Assembly (NCBI GenBank): GCA_002701395.1
Contig: NZVC01000057.1
Span: forward strand, 1-64,000
Source: Maritimibacter sp.
Lineage (GTDB): Bacteria; Pseudomonadota; Alphaproteobacteria; Rhodobacterales; Rhodobacteraceae
Direction: 5' to 3'
Length of the DNA: 64,000 bases
The position numbers were made by a program, and so were the translations under genes. Below, piece after piece: positions 8,283-16,852 of the stretch (positions are counted from its first letter, which is position 1; each line of letters begins with the position of its first letter). Under the pieces are notes generated by a model. The model did not search any database, was not told the origin of the DNA, and worked only from the letters and a program-made list of their open reading frames with translations.

Positions 8283-9578
8283 TCATAGCGACGGAAGCCA
8301 CAGCACAAGGATCGGGAACGCCAGCAACAGTGCCACGTGCAGGACATCCGCCAGCACGAAAGGTCCCGTCCCGCGGAATATCGTGGTCAGGGGAATGTCG
8401 CGGGCCACGCCGCTTAGGACATAGACGTTCATGCCCACCGGCGGGGTGATCAGCGCGATCTCGGTCATGCGCACGACCAGCACGCCGAACAGCACCGCGT
8501 CATAGCCAAGCCCCGTCACCAGCGGAAAGAACAGCGGCACCGTCAGCGTCATCATCGCCGAGGCATCAAGGATCATCCCAAGGAACAGGTACAGGGCCAG
8601 GATGATCAGCAGCACCGCCAGCGGCGGCAGGTCCACCGCGCTGACCCAGCCGACAAGGTTCAGCGGGATCGTCGTGACGGTGACGAAGGCGTTGAACACC
8701 AGCGCCCCGAACAGGATGCCGAAGATCATCCCGGTGGTGCGTAGCGTGTCATAAACGGCGGTGCGCAGGGCGGGCAGGCTTAGCTTGCCGCGCCAGCCCG
8801 CGATCACAAGGGCGCCGAAGGCCCCCATCGCGCCCGCCTCGGTCGGGGTGAACCACCCCCACAGGATGCCGCCCATGACGAAACAGAACAGGACGATCAC
8901 GTCGCCGGTCTTGCGGAAGCCGCGCAGGCGGTCGCCCCAGCCATAGCGCGGGCCAGCCGGGCCGGCTTTCGGGTCAAGGCCGCAGCGGATCGCGATCACC
9001 GCCATGTAGAACAGCGCCAGCAGCACGCCGGGGATGATCCCGGCGGCGAACATGTCGCCGATCGAGGTCTCGGTCAGGATACCGTAGATGATGAACATGC
9101 CGGAGGGCGGGATCAGGCTGCCGATGGTTCCGCCCGCCGCGACCGACCCGGACGCCAGCGACAGGGAATAGTTGTGGCGGCGCATCTCTGGCAGGGCCAC
9201 CAGCCCCATCGTGGCCGTGGTCGCCAGCGAAGAGGCGTTGACCGACGCGAACCCGGCGGACGCCCCGACGGTCGCCATCGCCAGCCCGCCCTTGCGGTGG
9301 CCCAACATACGCGCCGCGAAATCGTACAGGTCCTGCCCGATGCCGCTGGCGAACAGCACATGCGCCATGAACAGGAACAGCGGCACCGTGCCGATGGCAT
9401 AGTTGGTGGCAAGATCGAAGGCGATGACGCCGACCTTGATGATCGCGGCGTGGAAGCTGATCAGAAGACCGAAGCCCACGACGCCCACCAGCCCCATCGC
9501 GAACCCGATGGGCATACCGAAGGCGATGAACAGGAACATCGCGGCGATGCCGATGACGCCGGCCAGAACGGGGGTCAT
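8283..9578 (-). CDS. TRAP transporter large permease (DctM family)
   Basis: The 431-residue integral membrane protein has about twelve helices, with the typical DctM motifs: ASSLATTATMGLVALPEM, GSLIPPSGMFIIYG and a late TPPVGMNVYVLSGVA. It forms the sodium-coupled channel of a tripartite carboxylate importer with the small permease (its gene overlaps by four bases) and the binding protein upstream. It is the last gene of the minus-strand operon that begins with the dehydratase-like subunits, so it probably imports their substrate. The long open frame upstream of the ATG is a shadow of the small permease gene. Confidence 0.93.
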   Translation of the reverse strand: MTPVLAGVIGIAAMFLFIAFGMPIGFAMGLVGVVGFGLLISFHAAIIKVGVIAFDLATNYAIGTVPLFLFMAHVLFASGIGQDLYDFAARMLGHRKGGLAMATVGASAGFASVNASSLATTATMGLVALPEMRRHNYSLSLASGSVAAGGTIGSLIPPSGMFIIYGILTETSIGDMFAAGIIPGVLLALFYMAVIAIRCGLDPKAGPAGPRYGWGDRLRGFRKTGDVIVLFCFVMGGILWGWFTPTEAGAMGAFGALVIAGWRGKLSLPALRTAVYDTLRTTGMIFGILFGALVFNAFVTVTTIPLNLVGWVSAVDLPPLAVLLIILALYLFLGMILDASAMMTLTVPLFFPLVTGLGYDAVLFGVLVVRMTEIALITPPVGMNVYVLSGVARDIPLTTIFRGTGPFVLADVLHVALLLAFPILVLWLPSL

Positions 9579-10063
9579 TTGCCCACCTTCCGGCCCGCGA
9601 TGAACTGCGCGCCGCGCAACACGCAGACCGCGATCATCAGGCAGATTGCCGCCACCATCAGCCAGCGGAACGGCGCGACGGGGATGTCCAGCAGCGGCGT
9701 CACCTCGCCCTGCCGACCGCGGCGCAGCGCCTCTTCGATGGCGGCATAGGCGACAAAGCCCCAGAACACCGTGCCCGCCAGCAGCATCAGTCCCTGCGAC
9801 AGGCCCGAGATACGCGGGCGAAAGGTCTGCACCAGCAGGTCGACCTTGGTATGGGCACCGTCCCACGCGGCGAACGCCAGGGCGAGTGTCACCGTCGGGA
9901 TCAGCAGCAGTTCGGCCAGTACGTAAGTGCCGGGAAAGGCGATGCCGATGGCGCGGAAGACAACCGTGACCACCGTCAGGCCCATCAGTGCCAACAGCGA
10001 CAGAACGCCGAACGCCGCCGCGCCACGCACCACCCGACCAAGCAGTGTTTCAATGCCCGTCAT
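9575..10063 (-). CDS. TRAP transporter small permease (DctQ family)
   Basis: The 162-residue protein has four transmembrane helices and the DctQ pattern (an early RVVRGAAAFGVLSLLALMGLTVVTVVFR and a later AFAAWDGAHTKVDLLVQ). The GAHTKVDLL segment is the conserved H-x-x-[VI]-D motif of TRAP small subunits. The ATG at 10063 has GGGAGAA upstream. It works with the large permease and binding protein genes on either side. Confidence 0.9.
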   Translation of the reverse strand: MTGIETLLGRVVRGAAAFGVLSLLALMGLTVVTVVFRAIGIAFPGTYVLAELLLIPTVTLALAFAAWDGAHTKVDLLVQTFRPRISGLSQGLMLLAGTVFWGFVAYAAIEEALRRGRQGEVTPLLDIPVAPFRWLMVAAICLMIAVCVLRGAQFIAGRKVGK

Positions 10064-10082
10064 CGCTTTCTCCCGGTTGGTC

Positions 10083-10106
10083 GGGGGGCGCACCGCCGCG
10101 CCCCCC
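10083..10106 (-). promoter_or_regulatory. Hairpin between TRAP binding-protein and small-permease genes
   Basis: GGGGGGCGC (83-91 of this block) pairs perfectly with GCGCCCCCC over a six-base loop, directly after the binding-protein stop codon. No T run follows on the minus strand, so it is probably an mRNA-stabilising or partial-termination element that lets the binding protein be made in excess over the permeases. Confidence 0.5.
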
Positions 10107-10112
10107 GGGGTC

Positions 10113-11108
10113 TTATTCGGCGTATGCCGCGCGGATACGCTCCAGCACCTCGGTGCCGGGCTTGCCCATCGCGTCAAGCTCTTCGGCCACCGGCTTCAGC
10201 GCCGGTGCGAAGGCCTCGGAGTACTCGGCCACCACCTCGGGCGCGACGGCGTTGAACGTCACCCCCTGCTCTTCGCCATAGGCGCGCCCGGCGTCCTCGG
10301 CCTCTTGCGCCAGTTCCAGCGTGCGCAGGCTTAGCCACTCGGTGTTGTCGTCGAAGACCTTCTGGATGTCCTCGGGCAGCGAGGCCCAGACATCGCCGTT
10401 GATCCCGCGCGACGGGTAGGCGCCGCGCGAATGCGGCAGTTCCGAGTAGTAATTCACCACCTCGGCGAAGCTAAGCGATTTCAGCGCCTCGTAAGGGGCG
10501 ATGACCCCGTCCACGACACCCTTCTCCAGCGACGGATAGGTTTCCGTCATCGGCATCGTGACACCCTCGGCGCCGAAGGCCGCAAGCGGACCGATAAAGT
10601 CCACCGCCGCGCGGATGCGCAGTCCCTTCAAGTCGTCCAGCCTCTCGATCGGGTTTTCCCGGGTCAGGACGTGCATCGGCGTGCCGACGTTGTAGCCGAC
10701 GACATGCACGCCATCGAGTTCCTCGTTGAAGACCGGATACGACTCGACAAGGTCCATGTAGACGTCCAGCACCTTCGCCGGGTCGGTATAGCCGTAGAAC
10801 ATGCCCGGAACGAGCCGGTTCATGTCATAGCCCGACCGCGCGTAGATCGGCGCGATATAGGCCATGTCGGCGACGCCCGCCGACAGTTCGTCGACCCCCT
10901 CGCGCGAGGTGATCAGCGTGCGGCCCCAGTATGGCGTGATGTCGACCCGGCCGCCGGACTGTTCCTCGATCCGGGCGATCCACTCGGCGTCGGCGGCGCC
11001 GTAGGGGTGCGTCTCGGTGTAGGGCGAGGCATAGGTCAGGTTGAAATCCGCCGCCCATGCGGGCAGCGCGGTAAGGCAAAGCGTGATGATTGCCGTAGTT
11101 CTGAACAT
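10113..11108 (-). CDS. TRAP transporter solute-binding protein (DctP family)
   Basis: The 331-residue periplasmic protein has a signal peptide cleaved after PAWA. Its DctP domain includes THPYGAADAEWIARIEEQSGGRVDI near the N terminus, the helix-hinge region LDDLKGLRIRAAVDFIGPLAAFGAEGV with the carboxylate-binding arginine, and TYPSLEKGVVDGVIAPYEALKSL. This fold captures organic acids for the permease encoded downstream. A strong AAGGGAGG site precedes the ATG. Only 20 bases separate it from the CoA-transferase gene, which ties transport to CoA activation. The ligand cannot be read from sequence. Confidence 0.92.
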   Translation of the reverse strand: MFRTTAIITLCLTALPAWAADFNLTYASPYTETHPYGAADAEWIARIEEQSGGRVDITPYWGRTLITSREGVDELSAGVADMAYIAPIYARSGYDMNRLVPGMFYGYTDPAKVLDVYMDLVESYPVFNEELDGVHVVGYNVGTPMHVLTRENPIERLDDLKGLRIRAAVDFIGPLAAFGAEGVTMPMTETYPSLEKGVVDGVIAPYEALKSLSFAEVVNYYSELPHSRGAYPSRGINGDVWASLPEDIQKVFDDNTEWLSLRTLELAQEAEDAGRAYGEEQGVTFNAVAPEVVAEYSEAFAPALKPVAEELDAMGKPGTEVLERIRAAYAE

Positions 11109-11128
11109 GGTTCTTCCTCCCTTTGATA

Positions 11129-12313
11129 CTATGTGAACGCCGGGGTTGATGGCCCGGTCTGGTGCGCGCTCAGCGCGTTTATCTCGGGTTGCGTCAGGCC
11201 AAGGTCGCCAAGGACCTCGGCCGTGTGCGTTCCGGGCAACACGGCGGGATGCGGGCTTTGGAACGCCCCCAGCCGCACCGGCGGACCGGCCTGTATCAGC
11301 GCGCCGCCCGGCGCATCCACCGCGATCACCATGCCGCGTTCGCGCAGGTGCGGTTCCTGCAGGGCCGCCGCCAGATCGTTGACGGGGGCGAACTGCGTGC
11401 CCGCCTGCTCTAGATGCGCCAGCCAATGCGCGCGCGGTTGTGTGGCAAAGATGGCGGCAAGGCCGTTTCGGATCTCATCGCGCTTGCCGGGGTCCATCTG
11501 CCAGTCGGCGTATTCGGGCCTGCCCATCGCGGTACAGAACGCCGCCCAATAGCGCGGCTCCATGTCGGTCGTGACCAGCCATTCGCCATCGGCACAGCGC
11601 CACAGCCCCATGTCGGCGCGCCGGGTGCCGCGTGGCGGGATCTGTGCCGGATCTTCGTACCGGGCGATCAGGTTGGCCAGCAGAACCAGCGAACAGTCCG
11701 TCATAGAGACGTCGACATGTTGTCCCTGCCCCGTCGCGCGTGCCTGCATCACGGCGGCCAGCGTGGCAAACGCCGCATGTGCGCCGGTGGCGATGTCGGC
11801 GGCGGCAAAGCCCGGCAGGCCGGGCGCGTCCGGGTCTTCGCCAGTGCGCGACAGCACGCCCGACAGCGCCAGCGCCACGGGATCATGCCCCGGCTTGTCG
11901 CGCAGCGGTCCGGTCTGACCGCACAGGGTCAGCGAGCTGTAAACAAGCGCCGGATTCCCTTCAGACAGCTGTCCGTATCCCAGCGACAGCTTGTCCAGCA
12001 CGCCGGGACGGTAGTCCTCGACCACGACGTCCACCGTCGCGGCCAGACGGCGCAGCACGGCTTGGGCCTCCGCATCGCCAAGGTCGAGGCAGATCGACTT
12101 CTTCCCGCGCGCCAGCATGTCGCGGGCGCGTTGCCGGGCGCGGCCAGCCTCGTCCAGCTTGTCCCAGCCGAAGACCTTCGCCTGCTTGGCCAGTTCGCGC
12201 GGGTGTTCCACCCGGATCACCTCGGCCCCCTGATCGGCCAGCAGCCACGTGCAGTAGGGCCCGGGCAACAGCCGCGAGAAATCCAGCACGCGAAGTCCGG
12301 CCAGCGCGCTCAT
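11129..12313 (-). CDS. Family III (CaiB/BaiF) CoA-transferase, first of three tandem copies in genome order
   Basis: The 394-residue protein starts GLRVLDFSRLLPGPYCTWLLADQGAEVIRVE, the standard family III opening. The catalytic aspartate position is retained in KPGHDPVALALSGVLSRTG. This family moves CoA between carboxylic acids through an acyl-enzyme anhydride on that aspartate. Its gene overlaps the next CoA-transferase gene by four bases (ATGA). It is probably a homodimer able to act alone, while the two shorter neighbours may form a heteromer. The substrate is unknown; the TRAP system encoded next to it suggests an imported acid. Confidence 0.9.
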   Translation of the reverse strand: MSALAGLRVLDFSRLLPGPYCTWLLADQGAEVIRVEHPRELAKQAKVFGWDKLDEAGRARQRARDMLARGKKSICLDLGDAEAQAVLRRLAATVDVVVEDYRPGVLDKLSLGYGQLSEGNPALVYSSLTLCGQTGPLRDKPGHDPVALALSGVLSRTGEDPDAPGLPGFAAADIATGAHAAFATLAAVMQARATGQGQHVDVSMTDCSLVLLANLIARYEDPAQIPPRGTRRADMGLWRCADGEWLVTTDMEPRYWAAFCTAMGRPEYADWQMDPGKRDEIRNGLAAIFATQPRAHWLAHLEQAGTQFAPVNDLAAALQEPHLRERGMVIAVDAPGGALIQAGPPVRLGAFQSPHPAVLPGTHTAEVLGDLGLTQPEINALSAHQTGPSTPAFT

Positions 12314-13296
12314 GCGGCGTTCCCTTCATGCACGGCGAACAACGGCCCCGGAACGCCATCGGCGTCGAACACCCCGCGCGCCCGCATCTGCGGGCTGTCG
12401 GGTACCTCGGACAGCTTGATGATCGGCGACAGGCCCCAGCCATGTTCCAGCGACCAGTCGGCAAGGGTCTGGCGATCATGCTTGGCGAAGAACGCGGCGA
12501 CCACCGCCTGCCAGCGTTCGATGATCTCTTGGTCCGTGTCGGCGACAAGGATGTCGTCCCAGTCAATGTCGGCCAGTTCCCCCGCAGCACCCTCGGCCTG
12601 CATCACGCGGACAAGGGCGCGCATCATGCCGGGGTTGTCGATCATGGACCACGTCACGAAGCCATCGGCACAGGGCCAAATCTGCCGCACTCCGGATTTG
12701 CCGCGCACCAGCATGTTGCCTTGCCGGGTGCCGATCCGTCCGGTGTGTTCGTACATCACCGCCTCGCGGTAATTGGCCAGCGCCGCGCATTGCAGGCCCG
12801 ACAGGGTGATGCGCTGTCCCTTGCCGGTCAGACGCCGCGCCCGCAGGCCCATCAGGGCCGCCGTCGCCGCCTGAATGCCGGTCAGCGCATAGGCCTGTTC
12901 GCCCGGCAGCCGCAGCGGCGGGCGGTCGGGCTGGCCGATGACATGCATCAGCCCCGACTGCGCCATCAGCGTCAGGTCGGTCGCGGGGCGGTCGCTGTCA
13001 GGAAAGCCCGTCACGACAATGTGGATCAGCCGGTCGTGCGCCGAAGCCAGCGCGTCGACCCCGTCGCGCGGGTCGGTGCGCCGGTCGTCCAGCCGGATGT
13101 CGGCCCCTTGCAGCAGGTCGGCCAGCGGCGCGTCGCTGCGCACCATCCCCTTGTGCCATGCCTTTTCCCGCGCCTCGGTCAGCGGCGCGGCATCGGCAAG
13201 GATCACCTCTGCGCCCAGCCGCGCCAGCATCGAGCCGCCGAAATCCACCATGTGATCGGCCAGCACCACCGCCTTGATCCCATCGAGCAGCTTCAT
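12310..13296 (-). CDS. Short family III CoA-transferase
   Basis: The 328-residue protein is shorter than the family norm of about 390-430. It starts MKLLDGIKAVVLADHMVDFGGSMLARLGAEVILAD and keeps an aspartate at the catalytic position (RPATDLTLMAQSGLMHVIG). The N-terminal frame could extend upstream but that part is the shadow of the preceding gene. It overlaps both neighbours by four bases. Its size and its pairing with the next gene resemble two-subunit family III transferases such as BbsEF, an inference from organisation only. Confidence 0.85.
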   Translation of the reverse strand: MKLLDGIKAVVLADHMVDFGGSMLARLGAEVILADAAPLTEAREKAWHKGMVRSDAPLADLLQGADIRLDDRRTDPRDGVDALASAHDRLIHIVVTGFPDSDRPATDLTLMAQSGLMHVIGQPDRPPLRLPGEQAYALTGIQAATAALMGLRARRLTGKGQRITLSGLQCAALANYREAVMYEHTGRIGTRQGNMLVRGKSGVRQIWPCADGFVTWSMIDNPGMMRALVRVMQAEGAAGELADIDWDDILVADTDQEIIERWQAVVAAFFAKHDRQTLADWSLEHGWGLSPIIKLSEVPDSPQMRARGVFDADGVPGPLFAVHEGNAA

Positions 13297-14396
13297 GCCA
13301 GCGCCCCCTCTGCCACCAGTTCGGAAACCTCGGCCTCGGTCAGCCCGATCTCGGCGAACACCGCCGCGTTGTCCGCCCCAAGGCACGGGGAGGGTCCGAC
13401 ATGGCCGGGCGTGCCGGACAGGGCGTAGGGCGGCGCGGGCATCCGGGCGGTGCCGATCACCGGGTGATCCACCGCCACGAAATGCCCCGCCTCGGCCAGC
13501 GCCGGGTGCTCGGACAGGCCCTTGCCGTCCAGCACCGCCGCCGCCGGAACACCACGCGCGACCAGTGCCTGTTCCAGCGCGAAGACATCCCAGCCGGAAC
13601 TGTCATCGCCCATCACATCGGCCAGCGCGGCGCGGTGCGCGTCACTTTCGCAGGCGATCGCGATCCACTTGCCGTCCTTGCAGGGAAACACCCCGTGCGG
13701 GTGCATCACGGGATCGTCGTTCGCGGGTTTCTCGGTCGGCATCTCGGCAAAGAGATCGCCCGCGACCTGCACCATCGCCTCGATCTGGCTGACATCGACC
13801 CATGTGCCCTGCCCCGTCCGGTCGCGATGCTCCAGCGCCGACAGAACGGCCACGGTCAGCATCATCGGCGCGACCACGTCGCCGTAAGCGAAAGGCGGCA
13901 TATGGGGTTCCGTCCCCGGCCAGCCGGTCATGTCGCAATGGCCCGACCATGCCGCGGCAGAGTTGCCATAGCCGCGAAACCCGGCCATCGGCCCGGTCCG
14001 GCCCGCGACGGACACGCTGGCAAGGATGATGCCGGGGCGGATGTCCTGCAGCGTCTGCCAATCCAGCCCGATCCGGTCCATGTAGCCGGGGCCGAAGTTC
14101 TCGACCACCACGTCGGCCCATGCCACAAGCCGCTTGGCCACCTCGACCCCGCGCGGGTCGCCAAGGTTGATCGTCACGCTTTGCTTCGACGTGTTGGTCT
14201 GCGCAAAGAAGACCGAGGCATCGTGGTTCCGCCGGTCGCCCCCGGCAAAGGGCGGCGAGCGGCGTCCAAGGTCCAGCCGCCGCGCGCTTTCGATCTTCAC
14301 CACCCGCGCGCCGTTGTCGGCCAGATCCTTGGTGGCGCGCGGCCCGGCGCCCACCCACGAGAAATCCGCGATCTTCAGCCCGTCGAGCGCGCCCAT
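13293..14396 (-). CDS. Family III CoA-transferase lacking the usual catalytic aspartate
   Basis: The 367-residue protein has the family opening (DGLKIADFSWVGAGPRATKDLADNGARVVKIE) and a typical nucleotide-contact segment (NTSKQSVTINLGDPRG). At the catalytic position, however, it reads RGYGNSAAAWSG, where active members read G-x-D. This suggests a non-catalytic partner of the 328-residue transferase next to it, or an active site that uses another residue. The ATG at 14396 overlaps the stop codon of the dehydratase-like subunit gene. Confidence 0.85.
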   Translation of the reverse strand: MGALDGLKIADFSWVGAGPRATKDLADNGARVVKIESARRLDLGRRSPPFAGGDRRNHDASVFFAQTNTSKQSVTINLGDPRGVEVAKRLVAWADVVVENFGPGYMDRIGLDWQTLQDIRPGIILASVSVAGRTGPMAGFRGYGNSAAAWSGHCDMTGWPGTEPHMPPFAYGDVVAPMMLTVAVLSALEHRDRTGQGTWVDVSQIEAMVQVAGDLFAEMPTEKPANDDPVMHPHGVFPCKDGKWIAIACESDAHRAALADVMGDDSSGWDVFALEQALVARGVPAAAVLDGKGLSEHPALAEAGHFVAVDHPVIGTARMPAPPYALSGTPGHVGPSPCLGADNAAVFAEIGLTEAEVSELVAEGALA

Positions 14397-15640
14397 CACC
14401 CTGCCTCCTGTTCCAGCGCCGCACGCACGCGCGCTTCCATCGTTTCGCGGTCCCAATCGCGCGGGTCGACCATGTCGGAATGAATCTCGACCACCCGCAC
14501 GCCTGCGGCGCGCAGCGCCTCGCGCGCGAAATAGGAACCATACCCGGAAAAGCGGTCATGTTCCGGCACCAGCAGAACCGCGACGTCGATGCGCCAGCGC
14601 TTCGCTTCCTTGACCATCCACGCATTGACCCAGGGCGGCTGGTGCAGCTGTTCGTTCATCGCCGCCACCCGGGCCGCCAGCGCCCGCAGCGGATCGCCGT
14701 GGTCGGCGCGAATATAGCCGTCGGCGGCGAAGGGCAGGTACATCGACCAGCAGAACACCGCGCCGTGCGACTCTTCGAAGGCGCGATAGAACGACGTGTC
14801 GAACCACAGCCCCGCGCCGATCCACATCATGCGGGTGCGCTCGTCTTCGCAGACCGCCTCGCCCCGCTCGATCCGTCCCGCGACCTCGTCGCGGAACGCC
14901 GTGACGTGCGACAGGGCCCAGTCGCTGCCCCGGTGCCACTGCGGGATCATCACGTTCGGCATCTGCTCGCCGATGCCCACGGGACACTTGTCCGCCCCGG
15001 CGATCATGTCCGCGACGTCGTCGAGAATGCGTTCCTGCTCGTCGATCCGGGCCATGTAGGCGGCGAATGCGGCATGGTCGAAATCGCGCCCGGTCAGCCG
15101 TTCCAGCGCCTCGATCAGCACCTGCATCTCGGCCACCATCAGGTCCAGCCGGGCGGTGCCGTACAGCCCTTCCCAGTCGCTGCGGGCGCGCGTCCACCAG
15201 TCCGGCGCAGGGTCGGGCGTGGCGGGGGCGGACAGCAGGTGCAGTTCCGCCCCGGTCAGGTCCGCCCAGTGCTGGAACAGGCGCGGATGCTCATCCGAAC
15301 TGGCGCGGGCGCACAGGATCGCCGGCGCCGGCAGGCCGCCCCACGGCTGCCGGTCGAAATCCCCCTGCATCTGCGCGATCAGCGGCAGGCTGGAATACCG
15401 CGGCAGGTGGGCGTGAAAGCCCAGATCCTCCATCCGGTCGAAGTAGTCGGGCGCCAACTGCTTGGCCGCGATGACAGCCGACCACCATTGGTTGGTGACC
15501 ATCGGCACGTCCATGAAATGAAACAGCTCGTGCGGCGTGTCGGCGTTGACGAAGGCAAAGGGCGCACCGTCGGTGATCTGCCCGCGCAGACCCTTCAGCC
15601 AGTCACGCTGATAGCTGGTGGCGGCTTGGGCGCAGGTCAT
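14396..15640 (-). CDS. 2-hydroxyacyl-CoA dehydratase-like subunit, cluster cysteines mostly missing
   Basis: The 414-residue protein follows the 2-hydroxyacyl-CoA dehydratase / benzoyl-CoA reductase BcrC-HgdB fold pattern: TPHELFHFMDVPM near residue 35, ILCARASSDEHPRLFQHWADLTG near 108-130, and a late VAVLLVPEHDRFSG...EALRAAGVRVVEIHSD. Known members bind a [4Fe-4S] cluster through three cysteines. Here only the middle one (about Cys110) is at the expected place. The first is in a PRYSSL context and the third in EHDRFSGYG. It may work without a cluster or have another role. No activator ATPase gene lies nearby. It overlaps its partner gene by four bases. Confidence 0.75.
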   Translation of the reverse strand: MTCAQAATSYQRDWLKGLRGQITDGAPFAFVNADTPHELFHFMDVPMVTNQWWSAVIAAKQLAPDYFDRMEDLGFHAHLPRYSSLPLIAQMQGDFDRQPWGGLPAPAILCARASSDEHPRLFQHWADLTGAELHLLSAPATPDPAPDWWTRARSDWEGLYGTARLDLMVAEMQVLIEALERLTGRDFDHAAFAAYMARIDEQERILDDVADMIAGADKCPVGIGEQMPNVMIPQWHRGSDWALSHVTAFRDEVAGRIERGEAVCEDERTRMMWIGAGLWFDTSFYRAFEESHGAVFCWSMYLPFAADGYIRADHGDPLRALAARVAAMNEQLHQPPWVNAWMVKEAKRWRIDVAVLLVPEHDRFSGYGSYFAREALRAAGVRVVEIHSDMVDPRDWDRETMEARVRAALEQEAG

Positions 15641-16695
15641 GACAGAGCCTCCGATATGCGGGCGCGGGCGCGGTCCTGCCATGCCGCGTCGGGGCGGAAC
15701 GGGCGAAAGCCAAGGTCGAGAAACCGCGCGCCCTGCGCCTTGGCGGCCGCGCGCAGGCCGGGCAGCTCCCAGCCGAAACTGTCGTCATTCGCGTCGACGC
15801 TGGCGATCACCAGATCCGCGCCTTGGATGCCCGCGTGCAGCGCCTGCGTATACCGTCCCGGCGGCGCCGCACGGGTGGAAAGCGGGTCAAGCGCGATGTC
15901 GCCCAGCCGGTCGCCGCTGTCCGGTTGCACCGCAACGCGGCCATAGTCCTGAAGATCGGCGATGACCTGCCCTTGCCCCGCGCAAAGGTCGTGCAGCACG
16001 GGAATATCGCAGGCGGTGCCGACAAGGGCGATCTTCGGCCCCGGCTGTTGTGCAAGGTCGGACAGCAAGGCGACGTGCGCATCCGGCGCAATCCAGCGAC
16101 CAGCGTTGCGCGCAACAAAGGCGTCGGGCCCGCCGGTCGGCAACCCGCGCAGGGCATCGACACGGCGCATTTCGGCGGCGACCGCGTCCGACAGGCGGCC
16201 CGCATCGAGCGCCGTGCCAAGCGTTTCGGACAGGTGACGTGTCAGCCGGTCAAGCTCGGTTGCGTTGAACGCGGCGGCCGGGGCGCTGTCGGTGTGCAGC
16301 AGGTTCCACAGGTACAGGCGCGGGCCACGGTCGGGCAGATGGCCCAGCCGGCGCAGTTCCAGCGCGTATTGATAGGCCGCCAGCGCGGCGACATCCTCAC
16401 GCACGAAGATCAGCGTGGCGAAATCATCGAACGCCCCCGCCGCGAAACGGTGCAGAAAGCGGGTCGCGAAGGGATCGAGGAAGGGTTCCGCCACCGTATC
16501 GACGATGGCAGAGCGCGGGCCATCCACGCTATCGGACAGCGGCGGCGCTTTGACGTCCAGCGGCATCCCGCCCAGCGCGGAGACCAGCGCACGCGGCACA
16601 CCTTCGCCGAACAGGCCAACCGGACCGTCCGGCCCGGACCGCGCCCCATCGGCGCGCATGGCGAATGCCTGCTGCAAGTCTGAATGCACTGGCAC
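15637..16695 (-). CDS. Second 2-hydroxyacyl-CoA dehydratase-like subunit, no cluster cysteines seen
   Basis: The 352-residue protein is the first gene product of the minus-strand operon. It starts at a GTG (16695) with a strong GGGGAGGG site. Its pattern fits the smaller subunit of this fold: GVPRALVSALGGMPLDV near residue 32, DDFATLIFVREDVAALAAYQY near 90-110, LYLWNLLHTDSAPAAAFNATELDRL near 130-150, and GPKIALVGTACDIPVLHDLCAGQGQVIADLQDYG near 220-250. The cysteines that hold the [4Fe-4S] cluster in HadC/HgdA are not seen at the first two sites (FATRFLHRF and FVREDV). Family assignment is moderate because the protein is divergent. Confidence 0.65.
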   Translation of the reverse strand: MPVHSDLQQAFAMRADGARSGPDGPVGLFGEGVPRALVSALGGMPLDVKAPPLSDSVDGPRSAIVDTVAEPFLDPFATRFLHRFAAGAFDDFATLIFVREDVAALAAYQYALELRRLGHLPDRGPRLYLWNLLHTDSAPAAAFNATELDRLTRHLSETLGTALDAGRLSDAVAAEMRRVDALRGLPTGGPDAFVARNAGRWIAPDAHVALLSDLAQQPGPKIALVGTACDIPVLHDLCAGQGQVIADLQDYGRVAVQPDSGDRLGDIALDPLSTRAAPPGRYTQALHAGIQGADLVIASVDANDDSFGWELPGLRAAAKAQGARFLDLGFRPFRPDAAWQDRARARISEALS

Positions 16696-16754
16696 CGCGC
16701 CCTCCCCTGCGACTATGCCCGTTGGCTGCCGCGTCCGTCAGGCGGCGCAGCTTA

Positions 16755-16803
16755 GTTCATCTTGGAAACTTTATTGGGCGCCTGTCAATCCCCATGTTTG
16801 ACA
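16755..16803. promoter_or_regulatory. Divergent promoter region with an imperfect MarR-type operator
   Basis: At 16755-16769 the sequence GTTCATCTTGGAAAC is an imperfect version of the inverted repeat seen at 17361 and 19339. Its right half plus flank (TGGAAACTTTAT) is identical to that at 19347-19358. A TTGACA -35 box reads on the minus strand at 16788-16783, towards the dehydratase operon, and another on the plus strand at 16798-16803, towards the MarR gene. The -10 boxes are weak. The arrangement fits regulation of both sides by the MarR protein. Confidence 0.5.
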
Positions 16804-16852
16804 ATCCACCGGGTGCCGCTTAGCGAAAGTGGGCCAGCATGGACTAAACCCG

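Noticed and set aside
14396-16695. Calling the pair benzoyl-CoA reductase subunits
   Set aside because: Only two subunit genes are present, the cluster cysteines are mostly absent, and no ATPase subunits or ferredoxin are encoded nearby.
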